DNA of 64,000 nucleotides from DAHUXD01 sp963736455 (GTDB lineage Bacteria; Acidobacteriota; Thermoanaerobaculia; UBA5066; Gp7-AA6): positions 1,116,001-1,180,000 of the forward strand of contig CAVTON010000002.1 in assembly GCA_963736455.1 (NCBI GenBank), read 5' to 3'. A model generated the notes under the pieces. It had not been told where the DNA came from and searched no databases. It was given only the letters and a program-made list of their open reading frames with translations. The translations under genes were made by a program, and so were the position numbers. Positions 47,466 through 58,000 of this stretch are shown here, in pieces; the stretch's first letter is position 1, and each line of letters begins with the position of its first letter.

Positions 47466-49973
47466 TCACTCGCTCCGCAGGGCGTCCAGCGCATCGGTTC
47501 GCGCGGCGCGGAGGGCCGGGGGCAGCGCCGCGGCGAGCGCCACCACGGCCATGAGGGCGGTGCCGAAGGCGAAGATTCCGACGTTGGTGGCGCGGACTTC
47601 GAAGAGGATCGATTCGACGACGCGAGCCAGGACATAGGCGGCAGGCAAACCGACCGCTACTCCGACGAGCAGGAATCTCACGACCTCGCCGAGGATGAGC
47701 CGGCGCACGGCCGCGGGGTCTGCTCCGAGGGCCACGCGCACGCCGATCTCCTGGCGCCGCTGGGACACGGCGAAGGCCAGAACGCCGTAGATTCCGATCG
47801 CGGCGAGCACAGCGGCGAGGCCGCCAAAGGCGACGGCGAGCAGCATCGTGAGCCGCTGTGTCAGGAGCGAGTCGCGCAGTTGGCTCTTCAGGGTCTTCAG
47901 GTCGTCGATCGGCAGCTGCGGGTCGAGCCGGCGAACGGCGGCTCTCATCACCGGGGAAAGGGCCGCCGGGTCCAGCCGAGTCCGGACATAGAACGTCAGG
48001 TCGCCGAGAACCGCGTTCTGGAGGTAGGGCAGGTAGGCGTAGGCGACCGGACCCTCGCCGACGTCGGATCCGATGCTGTCGCGGACGACGCCGACGATCT
48101 CGACGTCCGGTTTGACCTCCGGACCGCCGCCGAACGCGAAACGTCCGCCGACCGCGCTCCGGCCGGGAAAGAACTTCCGCGCGAAGGTCTCGTTGACGAC
48201 GGCGACCTTGGAGGACGAGAGATCGTCGGCCCACCCGATCGATCTTCCTGTCAGGAGCGGTATGCCCAGAGTCACGAAGTAGTCCGGGCCGATCCGATTG
48301 CGCCGCGAGTAGGTGTCGGCCCCGTCCGGGGCGTTGGAATTCTCGATCTTCACGTTTCCGCCGGAGTCGTTGCCGGTGAGAGTTCCGATCTGGGCCGCGG
48401 TGACCGCCTGCACGCCGGGCAAGGCTCGCAGGTCGTCCGTCAAGCGCCGCGCGAGGATCATGGTTCTCTCGGAGGAGTAGCCGTTGAGCTTCGGGGCGAT
48501 CGAGAAACCGATGATGTGGTCGGGCTTCATGCCGAGCTCGACCCGGCCGAGGTTGCGAAGGCTCTCGGTGAACAGGCCCGCCGTGATCAGGAGCACGAGC
48601 GTCAGGGCGACCTGGGCGGTGACCAGTCCGTTGCGGAAACGCAGCGCGTCGCGCGCGGGCGACGCCGACCCGCGTCCCTGTCCGCGCAGCGTGCGCGCGG
48701 GATCGAGGCGGGCGGCTCGATACGCGGGTCCGACGCCGAAGAGAATCCCGGCCAGGAGCGACAGGCCCGCGGCGAAACCGAGAACCCGGGGATCGACCTG
48801 GGCGGCGATCTGGCGCAGATCCGCATCGGCCGGGAAGGTCGAGAGCAGACCATGCAGAATCCAGGAAGCCAGGATGAGGCCGAGAGCGCCGCCGGCAATC
48901 GAGAAGACGAGGCACTCGACGACGGACTGGCGCAGCAGCTGCAGGCGGCTGGCGCCGATGGCGAGGCGAATGCCGTATTCCCTCTGTCGCGCCGCCCCGC
49001 GCGCGGCGAGCAGTCCCGCAAGATTCGAGCACGCGATAAGCAGGACGAGGCTGACCATGCCCATCAGAGAGATCAGCGGTGCGCCCACCCCGTCCTGCAG
49101 CACCGTTCGACCCCGGGCGCCGGACACCAGCAGGAGGCGGCGGTCGAGGAACTGTTTTTTGGTCCCGTCGCTCCAGCCCGTCATGCGGGGGAGGAGGGCC
49201 TCGAGCTCGGACCGATACGTCGGCGCGAGCTGTCGCTCCGCGGCCGGCCGCGAGACTCCGGTCTTGAGGCGCCCGATGATCTGGACCCAGTAGTCCTTCG
49301 GATCGTCGAGACCGTTCCAGAACGGCGTCATCTGCGCCTTCATCGTCATCGGGACGAAGAGGTCGGCCGGCCGTCCCGGCTGAACTCCGAGGAATCCCGC
49401 CCGGGCGATGCCGACGACGGTCAGCGGCTGCCCGTTGGCCACGATGGTCTGATTCAGCACCGACGGGTCGGAGCCAAATCTCCGCTTCCAGTAGCCATGC
49501 GAGAGTACGGCCACCGGATTTGCACCCGGCGCCCGGTCGTCCGACGCGGTCAGGGCCCGCCCCAGGGCGGGCGGCACGCCGAGGACCCCGAAGTAGTTCC
49601 CCGTGACCAGCTCGCCCGCGGCCCGCTCGGTTTCCCCTCCCGAGGCGATGCTCGCCGGGAATGGGACTTCGCCGATCAAGCCCGAGAAGACCGTCGCGTT
49701 TCGGGCCAGGTCTCGATACATCGGGTAAGAGAAACACGCGGCATCATCGCCGTCGCTCGAGGTGTGGCCCTGCCGGGGGCCGGGCGAGCGCAGGAGAACG
49801 AGCTGTTGCGGCTCGCGGACCGGCAGCTCCCGGATGAGCACCCGGTCGACGATGGCGAAGATGGCGGCGTTGGCGCCGATGCCGAGGGCGAGCGTCAGGA
49901 CGGCGACGGCCGAGAAGCCCGGACTCTTGGCGAAGGTCCGCAGGGCGTAGCGCAGGTCTTGCCAGAGAGGCAT
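47466..49973 (-). CDS. ADOP-type ABC permease
   Basis: This 835-residue permease has the duplicated MacB/FtsX architecture: PLWQDLRYALRTFAKSPGF, first helix (AVLTLALGIGANAAIF), periplasmic domain, three helices beginning MGMVSLVLLIACSNLAGLL, and a second unit ending RAARTDALDALRSE. It belongs to the subtype with FSYPMYRDLARN in the first periplasmic domain, as does the permease at 60497. It lacks an ATPase of its own; the enzyme encoded at 52434 is the nearest. Upstream and downstream permeases lie within 10-20 bases, so the gene is part of one operon. Confidence 0.92.
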   Translation of the reverse strand: MPLWQDLRYALRTFAKSPGFSAVAVLTLALGIGANAAIFAIVDRVLIRELPVREPQQLVLLRSPGPRQGHTSSDGDDAACFSYPMYRDLARNATVFSGLIGEVPFPASIASGGETERAAGELVTGNYFGVLGVPPALGRALTASDDRAPGANPVAVLSHGYWKRRFGSDPSVLNQTIVANGQPLTVVGIARAGFLGVQPGRPADLFVPMTMKAQMTPFWNGLDDPKDYWVQIIGRLKTGVSRPAAERQLAPTYRSELEALLPRMTGWSDGTKKQFLDRRLLLVSGARGRTVLQDGVGAPLISLMGMVSLVLLIACSNLAGLLAARGAARQREYGIRLAIGASRLQLLRQSVVECLVFSIAGGALGLILASWILHGLLSTFPADADLRQIAAQVDPRVLGFAAGLSLLAGILFGVGPAYRAARLDPARTLRGQGRGSASPARDALRFRNGLVTAQVALTLVLLITAGLFTESLRNLGRVELGMKPDHIIGFSIAPKLNGYSSERTMILARRLTDDLRALPGVQAVTAAQIGTLTGNDSGGNVKIENSNAPDGADTYSRRNRIGPDYFVTLGIPLLTGRSIGWADDLSSSKVAVVNETFARKFFPGRSAVGGRFAFGGGPEVKPDVEIVGVVRDSIGSDVGEGPVAYAYLPYLQNAVLGDLTFYVRTRLDPAALSPVMRAAVRRLDPQLPIDDLKTLKSQLRDSLLTQRLTMLLAVAFGGLAAVLAAIGIYGVLAFAVSQRRQEIGVRVALGADPAAVRRLILGEVVRFLLVGVAVGLPAAYVLARVVESILFEVRATNVGIFAFGTALMAVVALAAALPPALRAARTDALDALRSE

Positions 49974-49992
49974 CAGGAGCGTTTCCTTTCCG

Positions 49993-52419
49993 TCATTCCG
50001 CGCGCAGGGTCCGGATCGGGTCCACGCACAACGCCCGCCGCACCGGCGCGAGGCTCGACGCCAGGGCGACGAGGACCATCAGCGTCGAGGCGGCAGCCAG
50101 AACCAGGGGGTCGTGCGGCGTCACGTGGTAGAGCTGGCTCGCGAGGGTTCGCGAGAGGGCGAGCGAGCCGGCGAGGCCGAGGGCGACGCCCGACAGAGTC
50201 AGCCGCAGGGTCTGCCAGGAGACGAGGCCCACGACGCGGCGCCGGTCGGCGCCGAGCGCGACGCGGATGCCGATCTCACGGCTCCGCTGGCCGACGAACC
50301 CCGACAGCACGCCGAAGATCCCGACCGAAGCCAGCAGCGACGCGAGTGCGGCGAAGGCAGTCAGGAGATCCGCGGCGAAACGGCGCGGCGCCGCCGAGTT
50401 CGTGAGAACTCGCTCCATCGTGGCCACGCGGGTGATGGGCTGGTCGCCGTCGATCGAGGCGATGACGGCGCGGACCGGCGCGGCGAGACTCTCGGGATCC
50501 GCGGCGCGCACGACCAGCACCATGGAGCCGTCGGTGAACTGCTCCCGCGGAAGGTAGATCTGGGGCGTCTCCGGCGCGTCGAGGGCGGTGTGGCGCACGC
50601 TGCCGACGACGCCGACGACGGAGCGCCATGGCCCTTCGGTGCCTCCCACGGCCACGCGCTTGCCGATCGGGTCCTCGCCGCCCCAGATTTTTCGTGCCAG
50701 CGCGGCGTTGATCAGGACCACCGGCGCCGCCTCGGCGCGGTCTGCGGGCTCGATCCCGCGTCCTCGGAGCACGGGGATGCCCATCGTGCGCAGGTAGTCG
50801 GCGCTGACGCCGTAGCGGTCGGCGCTCGGGTCCAACTCGGGATTCGCGGAGGGCCTGTCCTGGGCGTGAATCCCGTAGCCGTCGAGGTCGCCGCCCAGCG
50901 GAAGCTGACTGACGAGGCCCGCGCTCCGGACTCCCGGCAGCGCGCCGACCCCCTCGAGCACCCGATCCCAGAAGCGGCTCACCGCCGCGTCGTCGGGATA
51001 CCTGGCGCCCGAAACGTCCACTTCCATCGTCAGGACGCCCCTGCTCCGGAAGCCCGGATCCGCGTGCAGCAGCCGCGAGGTGCTCTTCATCAGCAGGAGA
51101 GCGCCGGCCAGGAGCATGACGGCAAGGGCGACGTCGAAGACCACGAGCTCGCCTCCGAAGCGCCGCGCGCGCCGGCTCGTCGAGGCTCCGGAGGTTTCGC
51201 GAAGCACCGGCTCGGGATCCAGGCGGCTCATCCGCAGGGCGGGAACGATGCCGAAGAGGATTCCTGTGCCCAGGGAAACCCCCAGCGTGAAGAACAGGAC
51301 GGCGCCCTCGAGCCGGACCCCGCTCACGCGCGGCAGACTGGCGGGGGCGAAGCCGATCAGCGACTGCAGTGTCCAGGCCGCGGTGAGCAGGCCGGCGGCT
51401 CCTCCGAGGAGGGCGAGGAGGACCGCCTCGGTCAGGAAGAGGGAGGTGATCCGCGCCCTCGAGGCGCCGAGGGCGGTGCGCAGCGCGACCTCCTTGCGGC
51501 GGCGGCCTGCTCGGGAGAGCAGCAGGCTGGCCACGTTGGCGCAGCCGATCAGGAGCACGAGGCCGACGGAGGCGAGAAGGGTCCAGAGGAGCGGCCTTGC
51601 GCGCGCGGTCAACCGCTCCGCGTAAGGCTTCACGAAGATGCCCGGACTCGGGTACTCGGTGGGATGCTCGCGCATGAGAGCCGCCGAAATCGCGTTCATC
51701 TCAGCGCTCGCCTGGGCGGTGGTGACGCCGTTCTTCAGCCGTGCGATCGCGCGGAGGTGGCGGCAGCTCCGGCAAGACTGCGGCAGGCTCGTGTCGTAGC
51801 CGAGAGGGGAAAAGATCTCCGTGGGCTTCGTCGGGTCGCTGGCGAAGATCGACTCGAACTCGCGCGGCAGAACCCCCGCGACGAGGTACGCCGTGTCGCC
51901 CAGCCGAACAGCGTTGCCGACGATCGTCGGGTCCGCCCCGAACCGACGGCGCCACAGTCCATCGGTGAGGATGACGACCCGATTGGATCCCCGGGCGTCC
52001 TCCGAGGGCAGGAAGTCCCGGCCGAGCGCGAATCGAACGCCCAGGAGGCCGAAGAATCCCTGGGTCACGCGCAGGCCCTCGATGCGTTCGGCGGGAGCGG
52101 CCGAGCTCGCGCCGACCTTGGGCATCCAGTATGCGGCCACGGCGATGTCGTCGAAGGACCGGCTGCGGCCCCTCCAGTCGAGGAAGGTTGCGTAGCCCGT
52201 GTTGGATGGGGAGCCGTCAACGTCCTGCTCCTCGAGCGCCACGAGGTTTTCGGGATGAGCGAAGGCGAGCGGGCGCAGCAGGACGCCGCGCACCACCGAG
52301 AAGATCGCGGTGTTGGCGCCGATCGCCAGCGCCAGCGTCGCCACCGTGATCGCGGTGAAGCCGGGGCTCTTCGAGAGGCCCCGGACGGCGTAGCGGAGAT
52401 CCTGGAAAAAGGCATTCAT
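49993..52419 (-). CDS. ADOP-type ABC permease with CRSC motif
   Basis: This 808-residue permease starts NAFFQDLRYAVRGLSKSPGF and ends VRRALCVDPIRTLRAE, with duplicated helices and periplasmic domains. The first periplasmic domain contains LPQSCRSCRHLRAIARL, a cysteine pair shared only with the frameshifted permease at 45028 among the array members. The pair could form a disulfide or bind a metal. GGGAGGC precedes ATG 52419. It lies 14 bases after the ATPase gene, directly in the same operon. Confidence 0.92.
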   Translation of the reverse strand: MNAFFQDLRYAVRGLSKSPGFTAITVATLALAIGANTAIFSVVRGVLLRPLAFAHPENLVALEEQDVDGSPSNTGYATFLDWRGRSRSFDDIAVAAYWMPKVGASSAAPAERIEGLRVTQGFFGLLGVRFALGRDFLPSEDARGSNRVVILTDGLWRRRFGADPTIVGNAVRLGDTAYLVAGVLPREFESIFASDPTKPTEIFSPLGYDTSLPQSCRSCRHLRAIARLKNGVTTAQASAEMNAISAALMREHPTEYPSPGIFVKPYAERLTARARPLLWTLLASVGLVLLIGCANVASLLLSRAGRRRKEVALRTALGASRARITSLFLTEAVLLALLGGAAGLLTAAWTLQSLIGFAPASLPRVSGVRLEGAVLFFTLGVSLGTGILFGIVPALRMSRLDPEPVLRETSGASTSRRARRFGGELVVFDVALAVMLLAGALLLMKSTSRLLHADPGFRSRGVLTMEVDVSGARYPDDAAVSRFWDRVLEGVGALPGVRSAGLVSQLPLGGDLDGYGIHAQDRPSANPELDPSADRYGVSADYLRTMGIPVLRGRGIEPADRAEAAPVVLINAALARKIWGGEDPIGKRVAVGGTEGPWRSVVGVVGSVRHTALDAPETPQIYLPREQFTDGSMVLVVRAADPESLAAPVRAVIASIDGDQPITRVATMERVLTNSAAPRRFAADLLTAFAALASLLASVGIFGVLSGFVGQRSREIGIRVALGADRRRVVGLVSWQTLRLTLSGVALGLAGSLALSRTLASQLYHVTPHDPLVLAAASTLMVLVALASSLAPVRRALCVDPIRTLRAE

Positions 52420-52433
52420 CGCGGGTGCCTCCC

Positions 52434-53108
52434 TCAGTCGTTGACGACCCAGCCGTCGCGCAGGCGAACGATGCGGTTCCCGTAGGTCGCGTTCTCCTCC
52501 GAGTGCGTCACCTGGATGATCGTCGTGCCCTCGTCGTTGAGTTTCTTGAAGAGGCGCATGATCTCGCGGCCCTGGTCGGAGTGGAGGTTGCCGGTCGGCT
52601 CGTCGGCGAGAAGCAGGCGCGGTTTGGCGATCAGCGCGCGCGCCACGCCGACGAGTTGCTGCTGGCCGCCCGAGAGCTGATTCGGAAACAGGTCCTTCTT
52701 GCCGACGATCTGGAAGCGGTCGAGCGTGTCGGCCACGATCGACGCCCGCTCGGAGCTCTTGACGTTGCGGTAGGACAGCGGGATGTCGAGGTTCTCGGCG
52801 ACCGTCAGGTTGTCGAGCAGGTGGTACTGCTGAAAGACGAAACCCACGTGCTTCTTGTTGAGCTCGATGCGGTCCTTCGGCCTCAGGGCATGCACGTCCT
52901 GGTCGAGCAGCCGGTAGGTGCCGCGCCAGTCGTGGTCGAGCATGCCGAGGATCGCGAGCAGCGTCGACTTGCCGGCGCCGGAGGGACCCATGATCGTGAC
53001 GAACTCGCCGGCGGCGATCTCGAGCTGGATGCGGCGCAGGACGAAGGTCTCGCCGGCCCGCGTGGCGTAGGACTTCTCGACGTTCGAAAGCTGGATCATC
53101 GTGTTCAT
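52434..53108 (-). CDS. MacB/LolD-type ABC transporter ATPase
   Basis: This 224-residue ATP-binding protein energises the permeases around it. It has Walker A GPSGAGKSTLL, the Q-loop FVFQQYHLLDNLTV, the signature LSGGQQQLVGVARAL, Walker B RLLLADEPTGNLHSD, and the switch His in IIQVTHSEENA. The signature reads GGQQQ where GGQQQR is usual. ATG 53108 shares ATGA with the stop of the permease at 53105; ATG 53099 is a possible second start. It is the only ATPase in the array of seven permeases, so it may serve several. Confidence 0.93.
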   Translation of the reverse strand: MNTMIQLSNVEKSYATRAGETFVLRRIQLEIAAGEFVTIMGPSGAGKSTLLAILGMLDHDWRGTYRLLDQDVHALRPKDRIELNKKHVGFVFQQYHLLDNLTVAENLDIPLSYRNVKSSERASIVADTLDRFQIVGKKDLFPNQLSGGQQQLVGVARALIAKPRLLLADEPTGNLHSDQGREIMRLFKKLNDEGTTIIQVTHSEENATYGNRIVRLRDGWVVND

Positions 53109-55537
53109 TCGCCTTTCAGAGCCTCGATGGGAGCGATGCGCGCGGCGCGTCGGGCAGGCACGCCGCTGGCCGCAAACATGACGAGGGCGAGCGCCGCGGC
53201 CGAACCGGCCAGCGAAGCCGGATCGGACGCGCCGACCCCGTAGAGAACGTGTGACAGAACGGGTCGAAGAAGGAGGGCGCCCGCGACACCGGCGGCGATG
53301 CCGCCGACCGCGAGCCGCCCGGTTTCCGCCAGAACGGATGCGAGGACCTGGGGAGGCCGCGCGCCGAGCGCGATCCGAATCGAGAACTCCCGGCGGCGCA
53401 GGGCGACGACGTAGGAGAGGAGGCCATACACGCCGAGCATCGCGAGACCGACGGCGGCGGCGCCGAAGCCGAGCATCAGCCGCATGTTGAGCCTGGACGG
53501 CGCGAGCGCCGCCTGGTAGATCCGGCGGAGCGTCGAGACCGCCGGAACGGGCAGGGCCGGATCGAGGTCGTGGAAAATCCGGGCAATGGCGGGGGCTTCC
53601 TCCGCCCCGCGGACGACGAGCTGCATGTCCTCGAGCGGAAACTGGCGCACCGGGAGGTAGTAGGCGGGCGGAGTCTCCCGGTCCAGCCCGAGGAAGCGGA
53701 CGTTGCCGGCCACTCCCACGATCTCGAAGCGTGTCGGGAGTCCCTCGCCCCACCAGGACACGGCGTCGCGAGTGTCGAGGAAGCGGCCCAGGACGCGTCC
53801 GTCCGGAAAATGAGCCCGGGCAAACGCCTCGTTGACGATCGCGACCGGCGGATGGCGCGCGTCGTCGCTCGAGGTGAACTCGCGCCCCGCCCGCAGCGGC
53901 ACGCCGACCGATCGAAAGTAGTCTTCACCGACGGAGCGGAACCAGGCCGGCGCCGCATCCTCCGGCCGCGCGCCCTCCGGCGTCCCGCCCCCGATCCACT
54001 GGCCCTCGAGAGGGTGGTTGTAGGCGAGAGACGCCGCGGCGACGCCCGGCAGCGCCCGAACCTCCGCGAGGAGGCGGTCCTCGAAGCGGGCGACCTCCGC
54101 GGCGCCGGGATATCGCGATCGAGGCAGCGAGAAGGGCGTGATCGCGACGTCGGCATGAAAGCCGGGATTCACGCGCGACAGCTCGAGGAAGCTCCGGGTC
54201 AGGAGCGCCGCGCCCGAAACGAGCAGCACGGCGATCGCGGTTTCGGCGAGGACGAGAAGACGGAGAGATCCCCGGGCGTTCCGGGACCGGGTCGAGCCGC
54301 GGGCTATCGAGGAGAGCGCGCCGTTGGTTCCGCGCCGCGCGGCGGAGAGCGCGGGAATCAGCCCCGACAGCAGGCCGACCGCGACCGACACGCCGACCGC
54401 GAATGCCAGGATCCCGCCGTGGAGGCGGACCTGGGCGAGACGGGGCACGTCGGCCGGGACGAGCGCGACGATCAGCGGAAGCCCCCAGGCGCTCAGGACG
54501 ATTCCGAGAACTCCCGCGAGCGCCGCGACGATGAGCGATTCGGCGAGGATCTGCGCGACGATCCGACCGCGGCGCGCTCCCAGCGCCGTGCGCACGGCCA
54601 GCTCGTGGCCACGGGCCTCGGCTCGCGCGAGCTGGAGGCTCGTCACGTTGGCGCACGCAATGGCGAGCACGAACGCGACCGCCCCGAAGAGCAGCCACAG
54701 GGCCGGCCGCATCGCGCCCTCGGTCTCGCGGTCGAGAGGCTCCAGGCGCACGTCGGCAGCGCGGTTGCTCGAATCGTCGGCCGCGAGGCGGCGCGCCAGG
54801 GCCGTCATCTCCTTCTGCGCGCCCTCGCGCGTGAAGCCGCCGGCCAGGCGGCCCAGAACTCCGAGGACGTAGCTGTGCCGGCCGGGAGCGCCGGTTCCCT
54901 CGAGGGCGGCCGGGACGAAGAACTCGGGTTGTCCCGCGGCAAAGCCGATCTTTCCGATCGTCAGCGCGGCGACCGGATAGGGCGCGCGGGGCATGACGCC
55001 GACGACGGTCCGCGTCGTCCCCTCGAGCGTCAGCGGTCGGCCGACGATGTTCGGATCGGAGCCGAAGCGGGAGACCCAGAGGTCATGGCCCAGCACGACG
55101 ACCGGAGCCGCGCCCGACTGCGCCTCCTCGGGAAGGAAAGCGCGGCCGAGCACCGGCGAGACGCCGAGCACATGGAAGAAGTCGGGGGTAACCCGGCTGC
55201 CATGCAGCAGGACCGGATCGCCCTCTCCGGTCAGCGTCCACGTCGCGCCCTGAAACGCGGCCAGGCTCTCGAACGCCCGCGCGTGCTCCCGCCAGGCGCG
55301 CAGGCTCGCGGGCGCCGGGCGCCAGGGGCGACCGTCCGGACCGGTCTCCCAGAGAACGACGATCCGCTCGGGAGAGCGGTACGGCAGGGGGGCGAGAACG
55401 ACCGTGTGCAGGATCGAGAAGATCGTCGTCGAGGCGGCGATCCCCGCCGCCAGCGTCCCGATCGCCGCCGCGGCGAAGCCCGGGCTTCTTCTCAAGCCCC
55501 GCAGGGCGTAGCGCAGGTCAGAGCCGATCGCGTTCAT
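53105..55537 (-). CDS. ADOP-type ABC permease, coupled to ATPase
   Basis: This 810-residue permease begins NAIGSDLRYALRGLRRSPGF and ends ARRAARIAPIEALKGE, with two MacB_PCD domains and two sets of FtsX helices. Its stop overlaps the start of the ATPase by 4 bases, so of the seven permeases it is the most directly coupled to the ATPase. The first periplasmic domain lacks the CRSC pair. The ATG is 33 bases after the preceding permease's end. The likely role is export or mechanotransmission at the inner membrane, as for MacB, with unknown cargo. Confidence 0.92.
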   Translation of the reverse strand: MNAIGSDLRYALRGLRRSPGFAAAAIGTLAAGIAASTTIFSILHTVVLAPLPYRSPERIVVLWETGPDGRPWRPAPASLRAWREHARAFESLAAFQGATWTLTGEGDPVLLHGSRVTPDFFHVLGVSPVLGRAFLPEEAQSGAAPVVVLGHDLWVSRFGSDPNIVGRPLTLEGTTRTVVGVMPRAPYPVAALTIGKIGFAAGQPEFFVPAALEGTGAPGRHSYVLGVLGRLAGGFTREGAQKEMTALARRLAADDSSNRAADVRLEPLDRETEGAMRPALWLLFGAVAFVLAIACANVTSLQLARAEARGHELAVRTALGARRGRIVAQILAESLIVAALAGVLGIVLSAWGLPLIVALVPADVPRLAQVRLHGGILAFAVGVSVAVGLLSGLIPALSAARRGTNGALSSIARGSTRSRNARGSLRLLVLAETAIAVLLVSGAALLTRSFLELSRVNPGFHADVAITPFSLPRSRYPGAAEVARFEDRLLAEVRALPGVAAASLAYNHPLEGQWIGGGTPEGARPEDAAPAWFRSVGEDYFRSVGVPLRAGREFTSSDDARHPPVAIVNEAFARAHFPDGRVLGRFLDTRDAVSWWGEGLPTRFEIVGVAGNVRFLGLDRETPPAYYLPVRQFPLEDMQLVVRGAEEAPAIARIFHDLDPALPVPAVSTLRRIYQAALAPSRLNMRLMLGFGAAAVGLAMLGVYGLLSYVVALRRREFSIRIALGARPPQVLASVLAETGRLAVGGIAAGVAGALLLRPVLSHVLYGVGASDPASLAGSAAALALVMFAASGVPARRAARIAPIEALKGE

Positions 55538-55570
55538 CCCCGTCCTCGATCTTGCCGGGCGTGCTCATTC

Positions 55571-57995
55571 CTACTCCGATCTCAGGACGGCGGCGGGGTC
55601 CACGCGGATGGCCCGTCGTGCCGGTCGCGCGCAGGCCAGGCCCACGACGCCGGTCACGACGAACGCGACGCCCCCGAAGGTCAGCGGATCGGTAGGCCCG
55701 ATTCCGAAGAGGAGGCTCTGGAGAAAGCGGGTCAGGAGCACCGCGGAGGCGGCGCCGATCGCCATCCCGGCCGCCGCCAGGCGCAGCGCCTGGCCGAAGA
55801 CCAGACGGAGCACGTCGCGAGGATGAGCGCCGAGGGCCGTGCGGATCCCGATCTCGCGGCGGCGCTGGGCGACGCCGTGGGACACGACGCCGTAGATCCC
55901 GACCGAGGCGAGGAGCAGGGCCAGCGCGCCGAACAACCCGAGGAGGACCGTGTCGAAGCGGCGCCGGGCGAGGGAGTCCGCGATGTACTGGTTCATCGGC
56001 TGGATTGCCGTGACCGCCTGATCCTTGTCGATCGCGTGGATCGCCGCGACCGCCGGCTTGGCGAGGCTCATCGCAGGCCGATCGGTCCGCACCAGGAGAG
56101 TCATTGCCCCACGCGGGGCCTGTGATAGCGGCAGGAAGCCTTCCGTCAGGATCGGCTGATCCAGTCCGGACTGGGGCACGTCGCCGACGACGCCCACGAT
56201 CTCGCGATAGGGAACCCGGTTCTCCGGGAATCCCTGCTTGATCCGTTTCCCGACGGCGCTCTCGTGCGGCCACCACCGGCGCGCCATGCTTTCGTTGATG
56301 ACCATGACCGGCGTCGACGTCGCGGTATCCGTCGCGTCGAAATAGCGTCCCTCCCGGAGCGGAACCCCCATCGTCCGGAAGTAGGACGACTCGACCACGT
56401 CGAACGCCGAATGCGGCAGCTGCGCCTGGGGCGGAACGGGCCGATCCGAAACGAGATACACGGAGCCCCAGCACTGGCCGATGACGGGAGTGCAGTGACT
56501 GGCGCTCGCGCCTTCGGCTCCGGGCAAGCGCCGCAGATCGGCGACCGCGCGTTCGAAGAATCGGAGGCGGTCGCCGTCGCTCGCGTACTTGACCTCCGGA
56601 AGATAGACGTCGAGGGCGAGAACGCCGTCGGTCTCCATCCCCGGCGAAACCTCCTGGACCCGCCGCAGGCTGCGCAGGAGCAGGCCCGAAGCGACGGCCA
56701 GCACGAACGCGAGCGCGACCTCGGAAACAAAGAGAATCGAGCGCAGGCGCTGGCGGTCGAGCCCGCCGGTCGTGCTGTTGCCGGACTCGCGCAGCGTCGT
56801 TTGCGGATCGTGACGCGAGGCCTGCAGGGCCGGGACGAGACCGAAGAGCAGCCCCGTCAGGGTCGACGCGGCCAGCGTGAACAGCAGCACCATCGGATCG
56901 ATCCGCGTGTCGGCGAGGCGCGGGATTTGGGGCGGCGCCAGGCGCACCAACGGGCCGAGCGCCCAGGCCGCCAGGACCACGCCGACCGCCCCGCCGGCGG
57001 AGGACAGGAGGAGGCTTTCCGTCAGCACCTGACGCACGAGCCTGCCGCGAGCGGCCCCGATGGCCGTTCGGATCGCGAACTCGCGGCGTCGCGCGGCGGC
57101 ACGCGTCAGCAGCAGGTGCGCCACGTTCGCGCACGCGATGAGCAGGACGGCGCCGACGGCCGAGAGCAGGATCCAGAGCGCCGCGCGGACATCGCCGAAG
57201 AGCGCTTCGCTCAGGGACTCGATGCTCGCTCGCTGTCCGCTGTTCGTGGCGGGGTACTCCTTTTCGAGGCGGAGCATGACGGTGTCCATCTCGCGCCGCA
57301 CGCTTTCGATCGATGCGCCGGGAACGAGCCGGCCGAGCACGCGCATCGCCGAGTGGTTTGCTCTCTCCAGCCACTCCGGGCGGCTGCCCTGAAGTCCGAT
57401 CGGGGTGTAGACGTCGACCGGCTCGGGGAAGAACGCGAAGGACGCGGGCAGTACCCCGACGATCGTGTGAGGAATTCCCTCCAGGTTCACCGTCCGGTCC
57501 GACGGCGCCCGGATCGCTTCCGAACCGCGCTTTCCAGGCGCCATGGGAGAGGAGGACCGTCGGCGGCGCCCCCGGCCGGTCGTCGGCTTCGGCAAACGGC
57601 CGCCCGATGTCGGTTCGCGTCCCGAGCATCGGGAAAAGTGACGCCGAGATCTGTGCGACACGGAGTATCTCCGGCTCTCCGACGCCGGTCAGTATCGCGT
57701 TGTCGGTTCGGTACGCCGCGAGCCCCCGGAACGAATGCGTCTGCGCGCGCCAATCGAGGAACGTCGGCCACGCCACGCCCATCGAGCCGCTGATCGGGTG
57801 CTGTTCGCGCAGCACGACCAGGCGATCCGGCTCGGGATACGGCAGCCGGCGCAGCAACACGGCGTGAACGACGCTGAAGATCGCGGTGTTCGCACCGATT
57901 CCGAGGGCCAGCGTCGCCAGCACGATCACGGTGAAGCCGGGGGTCTTGAGCAGAGACCGGATGGCGTAGCGAAGGTCTTGCAGGAGCGTGGACAT
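55571..57995 (-). pseudogene. ADOP-type permease with +1 frameshift
   Basis: The frame from ATG 57995 (STLLQDLRYAIRSLLKTPGF, first helix, start of the periplasmic domain) is normal to FGSDPGAVG and then shifts; sense resumes one frame over at RTVNLEGIPHTIVGVLP and runs to VLRSE at 55571. The span is 2425 bases, one over a multiple of three. Dropping one of the two C at 57496-57497 restores GAVGRTVNLEG, the same sequence shape as IVGRVVRLNG in the array. The rest of the gene is intact, about 807 residues. As with 45028, a recent mutation or a read error is possible. Confidence 0.85.
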
Positions 57996-58000
57996 CGGCG

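Noticed and set aside
46658..47635. Separate short permease genes on either side of the frameshifts
   Set aside because: The pieces join into one full-length gene after a single-base correction, and the downstream pieces lack ribosome-binding sites.
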